Made by a program: the position numbers and the translations under genes. This document shows, piece after piece, positions 47,330 to 59,735 of a DNA stretch of 64,000 nucleotides (positions are counted from its first letter, which is position 1; the number at the start of each line of letters is the position of its first letter). The notes beneath the pieces were generated by a model. It saw only the letters and a program-made list of their open reading frames with translations, searched no databases and was not told the origin of the DNA. This stretch comes from Theropithecus gelada (Eukaryota > Chordata > Mammalia > Primates > Cercopithecidae), in contig NC_037681.1 of NCBI RefSeq assembly GCF_003255815.1, positions 65,595,438 through 65,659,437 on the forward strand. The letters run 5' to 3'.

Positions 47330-48265
47330 AAATAACGATTGATCATTTAAACTTCATTCAAATTAAGAACTTTCACTTATCAATAGATATTATTGAAGAA
47401 AATGGAAAGGCAAACCACATATTGGGAGGAAAATGTTCAAGACATATATCTGACAGAAGATTCATATCCACCATATCCACAATATATAAAGAGCTCTTAC
47501 AAATCAAAAAGACAAATACAACTCAAAGATTATAAATGTACAAAAGACTCAACAGACACTTCACAAAGAGGATATCCAAATGGCCAGTAAGCATTTGAAA
47601 AGATGCTCAATATCATTAGTCATCAGGACATGCAAATTAAGCCTTCATTCAAATACATACATTGCAGAAGGACTAAAACAATAGAAATTCATGATGTCAA
47701 GTTTTGGAGAGGATATGGAGCAACTGAAACTCACACAGTGTGGGTGGGAATGTACACTAGTATAACCACTTTGGAAAGCTTTTAGTATCTACTAAAAGCA
47801 CAAATCCATGCCCAAGACCCAGTAACTCCATTCTTAGTTATAGGCCCAAGATTGGATTTGTCCACCAAAAGACAGGTACAAGAATATAGCTTTATGTATT
47901 TTATATATTTATAAATGTAAATATTCATTTATATAAATATTTATCAACTTTATTCACTATAGAATCAACCTGGAAAGAACCCAAATTGCAGTAATATTTT
48001 ACATGGGAATATGATATAGCAATGAAAAAGAACGGACTATCACTACACACAAAGTGGGTGAATCATATAGTCATAATGTAGAGCAAAAGGAGCCAGATGT
48101 AAAAGAGTATACACTGTATGATTCCATTTATGTGAAAGATGAGAACAGACAAAACAAATCTATGGTGATAAAGGTCAGGATAGAATTTACTTTTGCAGGG
48201 TGGGGAATTGATTAGGAGAGGACACAAGGGCACCTTCTGTGGTGCTGAATTATAAATATTATTGA
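47330..48265 (+). mobile_element. Old L1M fragment, ORF2 3' end and UTR
   Basis: Diverged L1 text in sense: 'caaaagactcaacagacact', 'aaagatgctcaatatcatta', 'tggagaggatatggagcaac', 'gtgggaatgtacactagtat' and 'ctgtatgattccatttatgt'. Many stops and gaps. An L1M-age copy. Confidence 0.85.
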
Positions 48266-48384
48266 CTTTCTGAAAAGTGATTTGGAAATGCAGTCAAGTA
48301 AAAGCAGACTGCCATACTGTAGATTCACTCCTGACTCTGGTTTTATATTACAAAAGGATTTCACTTGGGCCATATGAGCATGAA

Positions 48385-48730
48385 GAGAGTACAAGGGCAA
48401 GCTACAAACTGGCAAAAGATTCTTGCAATAGATGTATCTGATGAAGGCCTTGCATCCAGTTAAAAATGTGCAAAAGACTCAAACTTTATAAAAGAAGATA
48501 ACCAAATGGCTAATAAGTGTAGGGAAAGTTGCTCAATATCTTGATTCGTCAGGGAAATGCAAATTAAAACCACAATCCCACAAAATAATACACACCCACG
48601 AAATGACTGAAATACCAAAGGTGGGCAAGCATTGAGCAATGGAACTCTCCCACACTGCTGATGGGAATGAAAAATGGCATAGTCATAGTGGAAACCAGCT
48701 GTATCTACAAACGCTAAGCATGTGTCTATC
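48385..48730 (+). mobile_element. Second old L1M fragment
   Basis: Repeats the same portion of ORF2 as the preceding piece ('tgcaaaagactcaaacttta', 'gggaaatgcaaattaaaacc', 'cacactgctgatgggaatg'), so it is a separate insertion or a duplicated piece rather than a continuation. Confidence 0.8.
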
Positions 48731-50239
48731 AGGCAAGAGCCCTGTGTGACTGGTCCAGGAGCCCAGTTAAATAAGAACAGGGAGAAGGACCAGAAATCTT
48801 GTCTAATGAAGTCTGCCAGGCTTAGGAAACTCTATTTCAAATGTTTGGGGTTTTTTGCCTTAGATTTCTAGCAAAGTGTTTTTTGTTTTTTTTTGTTTTG
48901 TTTTTTTGTTTTTTTCCAAAATCCCAGCATTATATTGGTTTAATTAAAGGAGAAGGGGAATTGTCTGCTTCGTTCAAAATAGTAAGGGAAATGAGAAGTC
49001 CAGTCTGCTGGTGGAAATGGCTGAGTCAGCAAGAATACCTGGGAACACTGTGGAGCCCTGGAGTGAGTGGTCAAGTCAGGATGGTTCAAGGTTTCTGTCG
49101 TGGGGCCCCAGGGGAAAAGACTGAGAAAGCTACTCACCTCCTTCTACCACTGTCCAGGAAATGGCCTATCACTTCTTAGAGCTCTGGCTGCCCATGGGTG
49201 GCACAAACAACATGTGTGCCTTGCACAGAGGTATTTCTGCAGCCTTCACTTCTGTACTGGTAAGCCGGTGCTGCAGGAACTGGCATGGGAGCCTGGCAAC
49301 AGAGTTGAGAATGCAGCTCGGGAGGGGAGGATGAAGGTGCTGGAGGGGGGACTTGGGGTAAGGGGAGCACAGAAGTTAAGAAGACTTGAGCCAAGAAAAG
49401 CCTGAGGCTCAGCCTTCCAGCTCTCCTCTTGTGAGCCCATCCATCAGCATGGCCTTCTGGCCCCACATTGATGCTTCCCATGAAAATTGGTGCCGGGATG
49501 GACAAGCTCCAGGGTGACTCATAACAAACAGCAAACAGCACAAGGATGGCTGGGGATTTGACATCTGTTCCACGTCCCATAATGAAAACTTATTTCTCCT
49601 AAACACTGAGGATGGCAGCTATAAATACCAACCTTTGTGGCTCACTGTGAGGATATTTTTTCCTGGTTTGAGAATTTTCTCAGGAGATGCAACCAATGAT
49701 GCACCCAGACTCCCCAAGGCACATGTCAAAGTTCCAAGTTATGGCAACTCAGTCCTTGAACAAAATGTGATGTACAAGATACTAGCCCTCTTGCGATATA
49801 AAGTTTTTTTATTTGTTTGTTTTTAGGTTTCTAGTAAACTTAGACCCCAGTCACATGTCTTGTTCTGTTCATTTGACTTTGAGATTTGGGAGACTGACTT
49901 TTCAACCTCGTATTCATTGTTGTCATCATCCACTGACATGTATTAGGCACTTACTGTGTGTAGAATGCTGTGTTTATCACAGAAGGGTTGTATATAAACT
50001 CATACAGGGTATCCATAGGATGACCAAGGTATTGTTATTAAATCCCAAGATACCATTCATTCATTCATGGTATGAGGCTCAGAGAATTATTTTGTGAGCC
50101 TCCACCATGTGCCCAGTACATGCCAAATGGGCTGTTGGTGACACAACAGAAAGCAGCAGAACAGAAAGAGTCTGTGCCCCGACAGTGCTCATGGTCCAGT
50201 GAGGGAGGAAGATTTTAACTTTTATTTTTAAATTTTATT
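48731..50239. other. Single-copy non-coding DNA
   Basis: T-rich run at about 48880-48917. No frame with a domain; 48841-49179 and 49067-49405 are chance frames. 49915-50210 may hold an old repeat that I cannot name. Confidence 0.35.
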
Positions 50240-50538
50240 TATTAATTTATTTTTTTGAGATGGAGTCTTGCTCTATTGCCCAGGCTGGAGTGCAGTGGTG
50301 CGATCTTGGCTCACTGCAGTTTCCACCTTCCAGGTTCAAGCAATTCTCATGCATCAGCCTCCCAGGTAGCTGGGACTACAGGCATATGCCACCACGCCCA
50401 GCTAAGTTTTGTATTTTTAGTAGAGACAGGGTTTTGCCATGTTGGACAGGCTGGTCTTGAACTCCTGACCTCAAATGATCCACCTGCCTTGGCCTCCCAA
50501 AGTGCTGGGATTACAGGTGTGAGTCACCATGCCCGGCT
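50240..50538 (-). repeat. Alu (AluS-like), full length
   Basis: Reverse Alu with an AT-rich tail region at 50218-50254, then 'tttgagatggagtcttgctc' to 'caccatgcccggc'. Confidence 0.94.
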
Positions 50539-51104
50539 AGGATTTTGACTTAGAAATCACTCCTATCTGCACATTTCACATTCCCCAACCCTAAACTATG
50601 AAAAGAAGGTGGCAGTTAAGTTTAGAATCATCAGGGGTACACAGTGGGATAGAAACTAACTGCACTTTGAGAGGGTTATACAGATTGGCAGGGAGAAATA
50701 ACCAAATAGGCCAAGGAGGCTGTGGCTGGTAGTTGCATCATACGTTGTAGGGGGTTTGCGGCTGTTTGAAGGAAGGCAGCTGTGGCATCCTGCAAACTAA
50801 GAGATGTGGCCGTGGAGGAAGACTGCAGGGCTGTTCTCATTTGGTTGCGTGAGGTCTGTTGCCCACCATGTGGTCGAGAATCCCTAAAGCTGATTTCAGG
50901 GAGTAGGTGGAATCTGGGGTGAGGGGGTGGGAGGTGGGGTTCAGGGCAGGTGGAAACCCAGACTGAAGGGAAGGAGAATGTTGTTGTAGGCATCCCTCAC
51001 CTTGACCCTCTGACTGGGTCTCCATAGACAAAGAAGAATGAAGGAAGAGAATTCAACAGTATTACTACCCACTCATAGGAAAGGAGAGAATGATGTATTT
51101 GCAG
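50539..51104. other. Single-copy non-coding DNA
   Basis: Nothing recognised; the 105-aa minus frame 50676-50993 has no domain. Confidence 0.35.
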
Positions 51105-51310
51105 CTGCTGTTCACTTTACAAACACCTTCACGCATATGGTCGCACTTGTTTCTCTTAGTAGCTTTTGAAGTAGGCAAGGTGGGCCATTTCACAGAGGAG
51201 AGAACTGAGGCTTCTTACTAAGGTTAAGGGATTTACTCAATACCATACCACTTATTAAGTGGCAGAGGGGGGACTTGAACTCACTTCTTCTGTTAGTCCT
51301 ATGTTCTTTC
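51105..51310 (-). repeat. MIR SINE
   Basis: Reverse MIR: 'tttacaaacaccttcacgca', 'gccatttcacagaggagaga', 'taagtggcagaggggggact'. Confidence 0.82.
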
Positions 51311-51639
51311 CATAGGTATAAATATTATTATTTAAATTTGCAGAGACCCCCATCTAGGAGCCCAGAACCTCCGAAGGTGAAGGTTTGCTCCTGAACTTGG
51401 CAAATAACATTGACAATTCTGCTGGGAAGGAATCTTAATTTGTCAGAACACTTCCCAGAAGGGCTGCCTCTGTGTGCTGAAGAGAAAACAGATGTCAGTG
51501 ACTAGTTCTCAGCCTGCAACATTCAGTCCACTTTATGATTCTCTTCCACAGGCATAATGAGACAGAGGGATTCCTCCCGGCCTGACAGGGCCAGTTTTAT
51601 GCACATGGAATATAAATAGCTGTCTCTACCACATGATTC
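51311..51639. other. Single-copy non-coding DNA
   Basis: Nothing recognised. Confidence 0.35.
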
Positions 51640-51960
51640 TAGAACTGGTGTCAGTAAACTTTCTATAAAGGTCCAGATAGTAAATGTTTTAGGTTTTTTA
51701 GGCCACATGCAATTTCTGTTACAACTACTTAACTCCGCCACTGAGGCGTGAAAGCCACCATAGACAATGTATAAATGATGGGGATGGCTGCGTTCCAGTA
51801 AAACTTTATGGACACTGAAATGTGCATTTCATATAATTTTCACATGTCACAAAATGTTATTCTACTGATTTTTTCAAGTATTTAAAAATATAAACACCAT
51901 TCTTGACTTGTGGATTATACAAAACAGGTGTTGGGCAAGGTTTGGCTCACAGGTTTGAAA
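51640..51960 (+). mobile_element. hAT-type MER element
   Basis: Contains the hallmark words of a common hAT MITE: 'cagtaaactttctataaagg', 'tccagatagtaaatgtttta', 'ggccacatgcaatttctgtt', 'agccaccatagacaatgtat' and 'gttccagtaaaactttatgg'. An extra AT-rich segment at about 51818-51900 lengthens it. Exact family not named. Confidence 0.75.
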
Positions 51961-52049
51961 GACCAAAGAGGTCTCTCAGTCCCAAATATTGTCTCCACAG
52001 AGACCTGGATTTCCAACTTTCACCATCAGTTTCACCATCAGTACTCCAT

Positions 52050-52082
52050 TCCTTTCTTCTCTTCTCTTCTCTTCTCTTCTCT
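52050..52082 (+). repeat. (TCTTC)n microsatellite
   Basis: About six pentamer units, placed at the tail side of the following minus-strand Alu monomer. Confidence 0.9.
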
Positions 52083-52246
52083 TTTGTCAGACAGATCTTG
52101 CTGTATTACCCTCTGTTGCCCTGGCTGGAGTGCAGTGGCACAATCATAGCTCACTGTAGCCTTGAACACCTTGGCTCAAGCAATTCTCCTGCCTCAGTCT
52201 CCTGAGTAGCTGGGACTACAGGCACACTCCACTGCTCCTGGCTGGT
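52083..52246 (-). repeat. Alu monomer (FLAM/AluJ-like)
   Basis: Reverse Alu, one monomer only: 'ctggctggagtgcagtggca' to 'ctccactgctcctggct'. The diverged sequence suits an early monomeric or AluJ copy. Confidence 0.85.
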
Positions 52247-52344
52247 GTTCATTCCTTTTGGGTTTCACTGTACTTCTCCAGACTCTTCTTTTTAAGAAGC
52301 AGGCATCCTCGAAGGAGGATGATTAGAAAGAAGCCTCAGTTCTT

Positions 52345-52670
52345 GGCTGGGTGCAGTGGCTCATGCCTGTAATCCCAGCACTTTGGGAGGCTGAGGTGGG
52401 TGGATCACAAGGTCAGGAGTTTGAGACCAACCTGGCCAACATGGTGAAACCCTGTCTCTACTAAGAAAAATACCAAAATCAATTAGCCAGGCATGGTGGC
52501 GTGCACTTGTATTCCCAGCTACTTAGGAGGCTGAGCGGGGAGCATTGCTTGAACCCAGGAGGCGGAGGTTGCAATGAGCCAAGATCACACCACTGCACTC
52601 CAGCCTGGGCGACAGAGCAAGACTTTGTCTCAAAAAAAAAAAAAGAAAAGAAAAAAAAAGAACAAAAGAA
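52345..52670 (+). repeat. Alu (AluS-like), full length with TSD
   Basis: From 'ggctgggtgcagtggctcat' to an A-rich tail. TSD of 19 bp, 'agaaagaagcctcagttct' at 52325-52343 and the same word with one change at 52671-52689. Confidence 0.95.
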
Positions 52671-52814
52671 AGAAAGAAACCTCAGTTCTCTCCTCTGTGA
52701 AATGTCTTGCCTACTTCAAAGGCTATTAAAAGAAACTAGTGCAATCATACATGTGAAAGTGAAAAGTGAACAGTAGCTGCAAATACATCACCCTAACTTC
52801 ATTTTAGAACTTTA

Positions 52815-52960
52815 TTATTAGATGTGTTAGAATGTAAGTGCCATGAGGGCAGGGCCTTTGTCTGTTTGGTTCACTGTTAAGTTCACTATTAAGTGCCTAA
52901 GACAAGGAACTGAGTTGCATAAATACTCTGTATAAATACTAGTTGAGTGGATGAATGACT
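52815..52960 (+). repeat. L2 3'-end fragment
   Basis: L2 tail: 'gtaagtgccatgagggcagg', 'tttgtctgtttggttcactg' and 'gagtggatgaatga'. Confidence 0.75.
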
Positions 52961-53807
52961 TTCCCCTCTAATTTGAAAGATTGGAGCCACTAGAAGAGAT
53001 GGTTGGGGCAGTGAAGGCAAGGGGTGGTGGGTGAGTGGGCAGAGGTGACAAAGATAAAGCAATTCCTTAACTGATGTTCCTGCAAGCCCTGGCCTGGGAG
53101 GTGCTGAAGTCTGCTGATGCTCTCGGAAATCAGTGGGCTTGGAAGAGCCAGGACACAGGGTATGCCAGTACTCACGGAGCCTGGGAAGGGAGTCAGGAAA
53201 GACCCAGCAGTTGCACACGGCACCCGGAGAAGTGGCACCAAGTCCCGATGGATTCACCCGATCCATTTCCGTGGAGTGGTGCAGTCACTGCCAAGAAAAA
53301 CTTTAGGACTTGACAAGATTTGGCAAGTCCCTGAAACATGAATTTGTGCAGTGTAAAGTTACGTGAGCCTTTTGGGAGATGGGGCATATCCAAGAGACAG
53401 TGGAAAAGTGTGCTTGGGATGTCAAAACCCACTCTTCCTACAGGAAAGTGCCAAGGAAAGGGAAGGCTAAAAGAGGGCAGAGAATGAATACACACCGTCC
53501 CCATCCCCCTAAACTGGCCACACATTTTTCTGAGTCAGACACATCATAAAATGCTATAGGACTGAATGAATGCTATGAATGTGTATATGTTATTAAAAAT
53601 AACCAGGGTTCCTCACTGCAACCACAGTGAAAAATACCAACCAGGATGCTTACTGAATGGAAAAGTTCTTGCAGATAAACTGTCCCAGTAAAGGACTCCA
53701 GCCTTGATTTCTCACCCTGAGTTTTCCTTACGTCCTTATGCAGAAAAGAATCACAATCAGCCATCCCCCTGGCTGCCCACAAATCTGATCCTCATCTCTT
53801 GTATATG
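52961..53807. other. Single-copy non-coding DNA
   Basis: Nothing recognised. Overlapping frames on both strands (52889-53266 minus, 53074-53341 plus, 53193-53525 minus) have no domain. Confidence 0.35.
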
Positions 53808-53811
53808 GACT

Positions 53812-53846
<35 letters not shown>

Positions 53847-53847
53847 T
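53808..53847 (+). repeat. (TTTA)n microsatellite
   Basis: About nine TTTA units, at the tail of the following minus-strand Alu. Confidence 0.93.
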
Positions 53848-53985
53848 GAGATAGAGTCTTGCCCAGGCTAGGGTACAGTGGCATGATATCAGCTTACTGC
53901 AACCTCCACCTCCTGGACTCAAGCGATCCTCCCGCCTCGGCCTCCCAATGTGTTGGGATTATAGGCGTGAGCTACCACACCTGGC
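53848..53985 (-). repeat. Internally deleted Alu
   Basis: Reverse Alu with both ends but no middle: from 'gagatagagtcttgcccagg' through 'cctccacctcctggactcaa' straight into 'gatcctcccgcctcggcctc' and 'ctaccacacctggcc'. About half the element is missing, consistent with recombination between the two similar monomers. Confidence 0.88.
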
Positions 53986-54334
53986 CGCTTATTGATGTTG
54001 AAATCTGACTTGGTGATTTCCCAAACTTATACAAGGATAGACCAGATCAGCCACTCTTTTTCTGGTAGATAAGTCAACTGGGGGCTGAGCAAGACCTTCC
54101 AGATGTTGCTAGGGGGTGAGGTTTCCACACACCTGGTCCAGGATCCCCTGCATGGGGAGGAACTGCTAGGGCAAACCGAGCTCTCCATATGACCTAGAGT
54201 CTGGATGTGCAACAGAAGAGGTCAACATTTGGGGCCAACATAAAAATCACGAAACTTTAGGGAATGCCTGTGATGCATTGTGGAGACATAAGCTTCAGGT
54301 TTCTTCCTTGATATACCCACAGCAGCATGGCAGA
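53986..54334. other. Single-copy non-coding DNA
   Basis: Nothing recognised. Confidence 0.35.
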
Positions 54335-54565
54335 GAAGCTAAGAGTCCATTAGACTCAGGATCATATCCTGGACCTTGATCTTACTAGCTATTTGACTTG
54401 GGACATTACATTGCCTCACCGTGGCTTGATTTCATCAGCTGTAGAGTGGGGAGTGATATTTACCTCATTGACTTATGAGCATTGATTGAAATAAAACGTC
54501 TAATGCAACTAGTACAGTACCTGGCATATAGGAGGTATGTGATAAATAGTATTTGCTGTTATTTT
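54335..54565 (+). repeat. MIR SINE
   Basis: Sense MIR: 'cttactagctatttgacttg', 'gatttcatcagctgtagagt', 'gtacctggcatataggaggt'. Near full length. Confidence 0.85.
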
Positions 54566-57532
54566 TAACTGCAATTTAATAAAACAATTTCCTTTTGCTC
54601 TCAATTAGCAAGGCTTCAACTTCCCGTTGCCCAGCCTCCAGGAAGAGGAGGCCCTCCTATGCCTCCTGACATCACATTGCCTACTCCTCAAACTCATCTG
54701 CTAAAGTTCTCTCATGGAGACGACAGCAAGCAGGTGCCCAGTTGAGTATGGCTCAAAGTGGCCCTCCAGTCTCATGAAATTGTTTTGAAGTCTCAGCTTT
54801 AATTTAAATATGCTTGTTAACTTTGCATTTCACTCCATAAAATCTTTTGATATATTAAATCTTATTGGTTTGTTCTCCCAGAATTTTTGAGTAACTTCAA
54901 GGTTCTGTGAAGACAAATGTTCCCCTTAAACACATATCCCTGTTGGAGAATCTCACGCTAACATCACCTCTGCCCGCGGCAGGTCAGTAGGTTTGAGGAG
55001 AGAGGCTTCAAGTTAGACCCATCAAGGATGACTTCATGGAAATGGTGAGGCCTGGGCTGGCCTAGTAGGATATGGACTCAGGGGAAGAAGGAATAAATGT
55101 CTTGAGCAGAGGTCTAGAGGTGAAGAACACAAATGAAACTCCCAAAGAACCATGAAGAAACTCAGTTCTGGAAACCAAGAACTAAGATTCCTTCTCAGCT
55201 GAAAGTCACTAATCTTTGTGTCTCATTCCAGTAAAACCCAATCCCACAGGAGTCAGAGTTGCATTCCAAGGCCATCAGTCACCTTCAGCAGCCACGCAGT
55301 CCCGTCTGTCTTCTCACTCACTCTGTACATGTTTTTCACCTGGACAGGAGCCCCTGTACAAGCGTGGCTGGCGCCAGGCATTGCTCTCCAGCCTCCCTCA
55401 GGACTCACGGTCATTAAGACATTTCTCATAATGAGCACATAAGCCCCAACTCACCCAGCCCTCCCTGCCCATTTCAGCAGCCAGCCTTCAAGTTTCACCC
55501 TCCACCATCCCAGGCCAGGCACCCACTCACTGTGGGAATTGTCCTTGCTTTCCTCCCTCTCCCCTTCCTTCCTCTGTGAAGCTTCCTTCCTGGAAGTTTT
55601 AAGGAGAGTTCAGAGCCACAGGGAGGCTGAATTCTGATACTCCATAAATTGAGACTGAGTTCTCCTACGTAAGACTGCCTCAGCACACTCAGCTAACTTG
55701 CTTCTCTTCACCAGACCACTTCCATTTTGCTCTTCTCATTTTAGCTGTCTTCCTCCAGGATCCTGTGGAGTCATCCAGGAAGCACAGTGAGGGGCAGTCG
55801 GTTGGAGGACCTAACAGTGCCTTCTGCCCCTGGCACATTCGCCACAGAAGAAGACTACTCTGGGACTCAGCAGTATGGGATGGTGCTGTGGCAGCAGTCT
55901 CCTTGGAGCTCACTGGATCCTTAGAATTATTTTGTGATGCTTGTTCTGCATCTTGAAATGACGACCTGTGCCTCTGGGACTCAGCTGCAAGGAAGACAAG
56001 TGGAAGGCAAGTGGACATGTTTTTCTGTGTATCCCAAAACAGGTAGCAGTGTCTTTGCAGGTGAGAGCCCTCTTTCCACTTGTTCCCTACAGTGCTGAGC
56101 ATATTATAGGTCTTAATAATACTTGATGAAAGATGTAGTGGTTTCCAGCCAATATGTTTAGATATCTATCCCTCTTCCCCACATACACCGACATGGAGTA
56201 TCGATTCTTTAATTTGGAAAGACAGAAGTTGCAATAGGGCAACATATAATGGTATTATAGGCTAGGCAATCAGATGAAACGTGGAGAACAAACTTAGGTG
56301 GTGCAAATATTACAGCCTAACTCTCCATCTGTAAAATGGAGATAAAACTCCCTAAATAATAGGCATGCAGTGAAACAATTTAGCAAAGGTGAACATTTAG
56401 CAAAGGGTGCATCAAAGATTCCTCATAGTAGTCATTTGCTTCTTTTTCACTTTGGTTGGTCATCAAATTCGAGTTGGTAAAAGTAAAATGGCTCCGTTGG
56501 AAGCTAGGAGAGAAAGATATATCCACTTAAGACAGTAGGAAGTCAATTCATGAAATTAACTCTTCCTCGGTGTGGCCCTGAGGGAAAAATATGAAGAGCT
56601 CACAGGAGTATTTGGCTACACCATGATAGCTGTTTCTCTGAATGTTCAGTCCATGCTCTGCCTTCTGGGGTTGTGGAGATGGCTCCTCATAGTCCCATCC
56701 CCAAGCCACACCTGAGTGTCTCAGTAGTCATGAATTCTAGGCTGGACAGACCCCGGGGCTGCTGATGCCAGGGAGGCCTTTCTTGGGCTCTGGCCTTCTT
56801 TGCCCCACCCTGGCTTGCTAACAGCCAGCACCCAAGCCTTAAGTTAATAGGAGACCAAGAGTGGCTTCAAAAGTCTCCTTAGGGCTTTGGGGAGGAATGT
56901 GGAGATGCCCGAAGAGGGTACAGGAAGAACAGATCCCATGCATCACTGCCTCTTGTCAGTAAGGTGGGTCATGGTGGATGGTACCCATGGTACAGTCCTT
57001 TCTCCACTCTGGCAGAGGCTAAGATGCTGCCTCTTGATCAGAGAATAAGCACTTAAGGCAATCGTAACCAATGCTAGCATTCTCTATCCGCATGGAGTGT
57101 GCAGACCTGACCATGGCTGACAGCATTTAATTTCCCAAACTAAACTGGGTAGAATTTGTTTAATATCTGTTTAGCTTCAACAACCCCATTGAACATCAAG
57201 AACAAGTCAAAAGACCAGTGAGGTTTTGACTAAACTGAATTTGTTTTTGTTTTGTTTTACTGCTGTAAGGAGAGGGCAAACACTACAGAATTCTATAGAA
57301 TGAAACCACTTTCTTAGTGCAATTGCCTTAGTTTAGGCAGCAATTTCTTTCAGAAAGTTATTAAATCAGCAGAATGTGTCCCAGAGGCAGGCAGATAGGA
57401 GGAATAGGTAAAAAGTTTAAGTCATCTGCTTGGATCACACAGCACAGGAAAGCCAAAGGAAAGAAGAAAAACAACTTCTTCTACAACAGGAATTTATTCT
57501 CATTCCTGGTTCACAATTCTTTCTGGGAAAGA
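54566..57532. other. Single-copy non-coding DNA
   Basis: 3 kb with no clear transposon except a short L2-like tail near 56085-56130. No open frame longer than 137 aa and none with a domain (55689-56102 minus is the longest). No splice or promoter pattern stands out. Confidence 0.4.
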
Positions 57533-57566
57533 TTGTGTGTGTGTATGTGTGTGTGTGTGTGTGTGT
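57533..57566 (+). repeat. (TG)n microsatellite
   Basis: About 15 TG units with one TA interruption, abutting the TSD of the following Alu. Confidence 0.93.
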
Positions 57567-57576
57567 ATATATTTTT

Positions 57577-57858
57577 GAGACGGAGTCTTGCTCTGTTGCC
57601 CAGGCTGGAGTGCAGTGGCACAATCTTGGTTCACTGCAAGCTCCGCCTCCCGGGTTCACGCCATTCTTCTGCCTCAGCCTCCTGAGTAGCTGGGACTACA
57701 GGCGCCCGCCACCATGCCTGGTTAATTTTTTGTATTTTTAGTAGAGACAGGGTTTCACCGTGTTAGCGAGGATGGTCTCGATCTCCTGACCTCGTGATCC
57801 ACCCGCCTCGGCCTTCCGAAGTGCTGGGATTACAGGTGTGAGCCACCGCTCCTGGCCG
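57577..57858 (-). repeat. AluY-type element with TSD
   Basis: Reverse Alu with the Y-type phrase 'gcaagctccgcctcccgggt' followed by 'tcacgccattc'. Exact 12-bp TSD 'gtatatattttt' at 57565-57576 and 57859-57870. The youngest-looking Alu in the window; its poly(A) is short. Confidence 0.95.
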
Positions 57859-57870
57859 GTATATATTTTT

Positions 57871-58159
57871 TATGTAAAACTTTTTCAAATTTGGTCTCCA
57901 AATTTAACCCAAGACAAGGCTGTACCGCTCTTGGAGGTGAAGGTCACCCATATCAACAAAAAGGCTTCCTGCTGTAAAATTCTCTCTGATCATCCTCTAA
58001 GGTCCTGTGTCTCTGGCTGTCCACTGCGGCTGCAGTGCTGTCCATAGCTGGAGCATTCCCACCACTAGCTTCTTTGCTTCTGTTTCTGCTTCCAGACTGC
58101 CCAGAAAGGCTGGAGCAAATGTCATGACTGTGCAGACCAGGCTGTTGCAGAGCCAGGCT
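57871..58159. other. Non-coding DNA, possibly L2-derived
   Basis: C/T-rich text with features like the L2 block that follows; not assigned. Confidence 0.35.
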
Positions 58160-59735
58160 TCCATCTTCAGCTTCTCAATGCCCTATTATTCATTCCTGCC
58201 TGACTTTCTATTCCGTGTCCTCCCTGCCTCAAATTTCCAAGCCACTTCTCTCTTCCCGTCACCTTTGTCCCCACCCCTCACTCAGCACAGGATCTCATTG
58301 TTTCCTTCCCCAGGAGGCTGCCTGCACCCTCGCACCCCTTGTGTTTACCTTAACTGTTCTCTGGTCTATCGTACCTTCTTCCTGCTGCTTTGCAAGCCCA
58401 CCTGCTCCACCCCTTCCTGCCCCTCCCGTGATCCTGCTCCATCAGAGTCCCCTCTTGGGTGCCTTTCAATCTCTCCTTCCTTATGATTCCTCTTTAAATA
58501 TTGATCAAGGGCCCATCACCCAAAGAAAACTTTCCATGCAGTCATCATGGTGAAAATTCTTTAAAGCCAGGTGCGAAAATCTTTCTGCCTCTACTTCTCA
58601 CACCCTGCTCAGCTTCTCCTTTATTGCCCAACCCAACTGCCTCACGATCTCCCCTTCTTGGGTCTCCTTGAAGCATCAGAAATACCTTCCAGCCTTTCTT
58701 CTTGGAACTTCCCTCCCTTTTCCTCATGGCCTGTCTCCTACTAACCCTGCCATTCTGTGTTGTCTGTTGCACTGGCTCCCCTAGATGTGGGCATTCCTCA
58801 GAGTTCTGCCTTCCTTCTGTTTTGTTCCATTTATCTGTTTACTATTCCCTGGATAGTCCTTCATGACAGTCACCACTACCAACTCCAACTCCATGTGTCC
58901 AGTTGGAACTAGTGTTTTCTTTTCCCTTTCCCCAAATCCACTTCTCTCTCAGAGTTCCCAGTCTCTGTCCTGCCCATGGTCACCTTCTCAGGCACCCTGA
59001 AGAGAGCAGACTACTTGATGGCACTTCCCTTCCTCCCACCACACCTGATTGGCTGCCCCTGACCTCTACAGTTTCCCCAGCACCCATCCCCTCCCTCCAG
59101 GAACACTGCCTTTGCCTTGCCTGTCCTCCTCTCTGACCTGGGTTACTGAAATAGCCTCTGGTCCACCTGCCTCTAATATCATCCCTTCTCAGCTTGTCCT
59201 TTTTATGGCTTACAGGTTCAATTACGAATATATAGGTTGGGTTGTATCACCACTCACTCCATCCGCAAGTCTCCAAAACTTTTAAGGGTTATCTCCAGTT
59301 TGCAAAACAAACCATCTAAAAACTCCTAATTCCACTTTCCACCCCCACCAACACATTCACACACACACCCCCCCTACACACACCCCGCAGGTGCTTAACT
59401 TTCTCCTCCATTAATTTGGGACCACTCATCATTCCCCAGATACAATTTTTACTTTTATTCCTTTGTGTTTTGCTGGTTGCTTGCCTTGGAACATTATCCT
59501 CCCCTTTTGAAATCCTATTTGGCTTGTAAGGCTCACCTCTTTCATGAAGCTTTCTCCTGTTCCTCCTGGCACAGCACACTTCTTCCTCTTCTGAAGTCAG
59601 GTAGCATTTTGCCTGTCTCTCCATCACAGGACTTATTTCATCCTTGTCTTTTTTATGCCTGTATCCTGAAAGAGCCTAGCAATATGGCTCTTATTATTAT
59701 TTGATAGTGGCAACTTATTATTTGCTGAATAAATG
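58160..59735 (+). repeat. Long L2 (LINE2) remnant
   Basis: C/T-rich sense L2 sequence. The 3' half is clear: 'tgaaatagcctctggtccac' near 59148, 'gctcacctctttcatgaagc' near 59530, 'ctctccatcacaggacttat' near 59618 and the tail 'tgctgaataaatgaatgaat' at about 59724. The 5' part (58160-58900) is less certain. The 159-aa and 112-aa frames at 58007-58553 are Pro/Ser-rich shadows. Confidence 0.65.

Noticed and set aside
58007..58553. Pro/Ser-rich 159-aa and 112-aa frames
   Set aside because: Lie in C/T-rich L2-like DNA and overlap each other in different frames.
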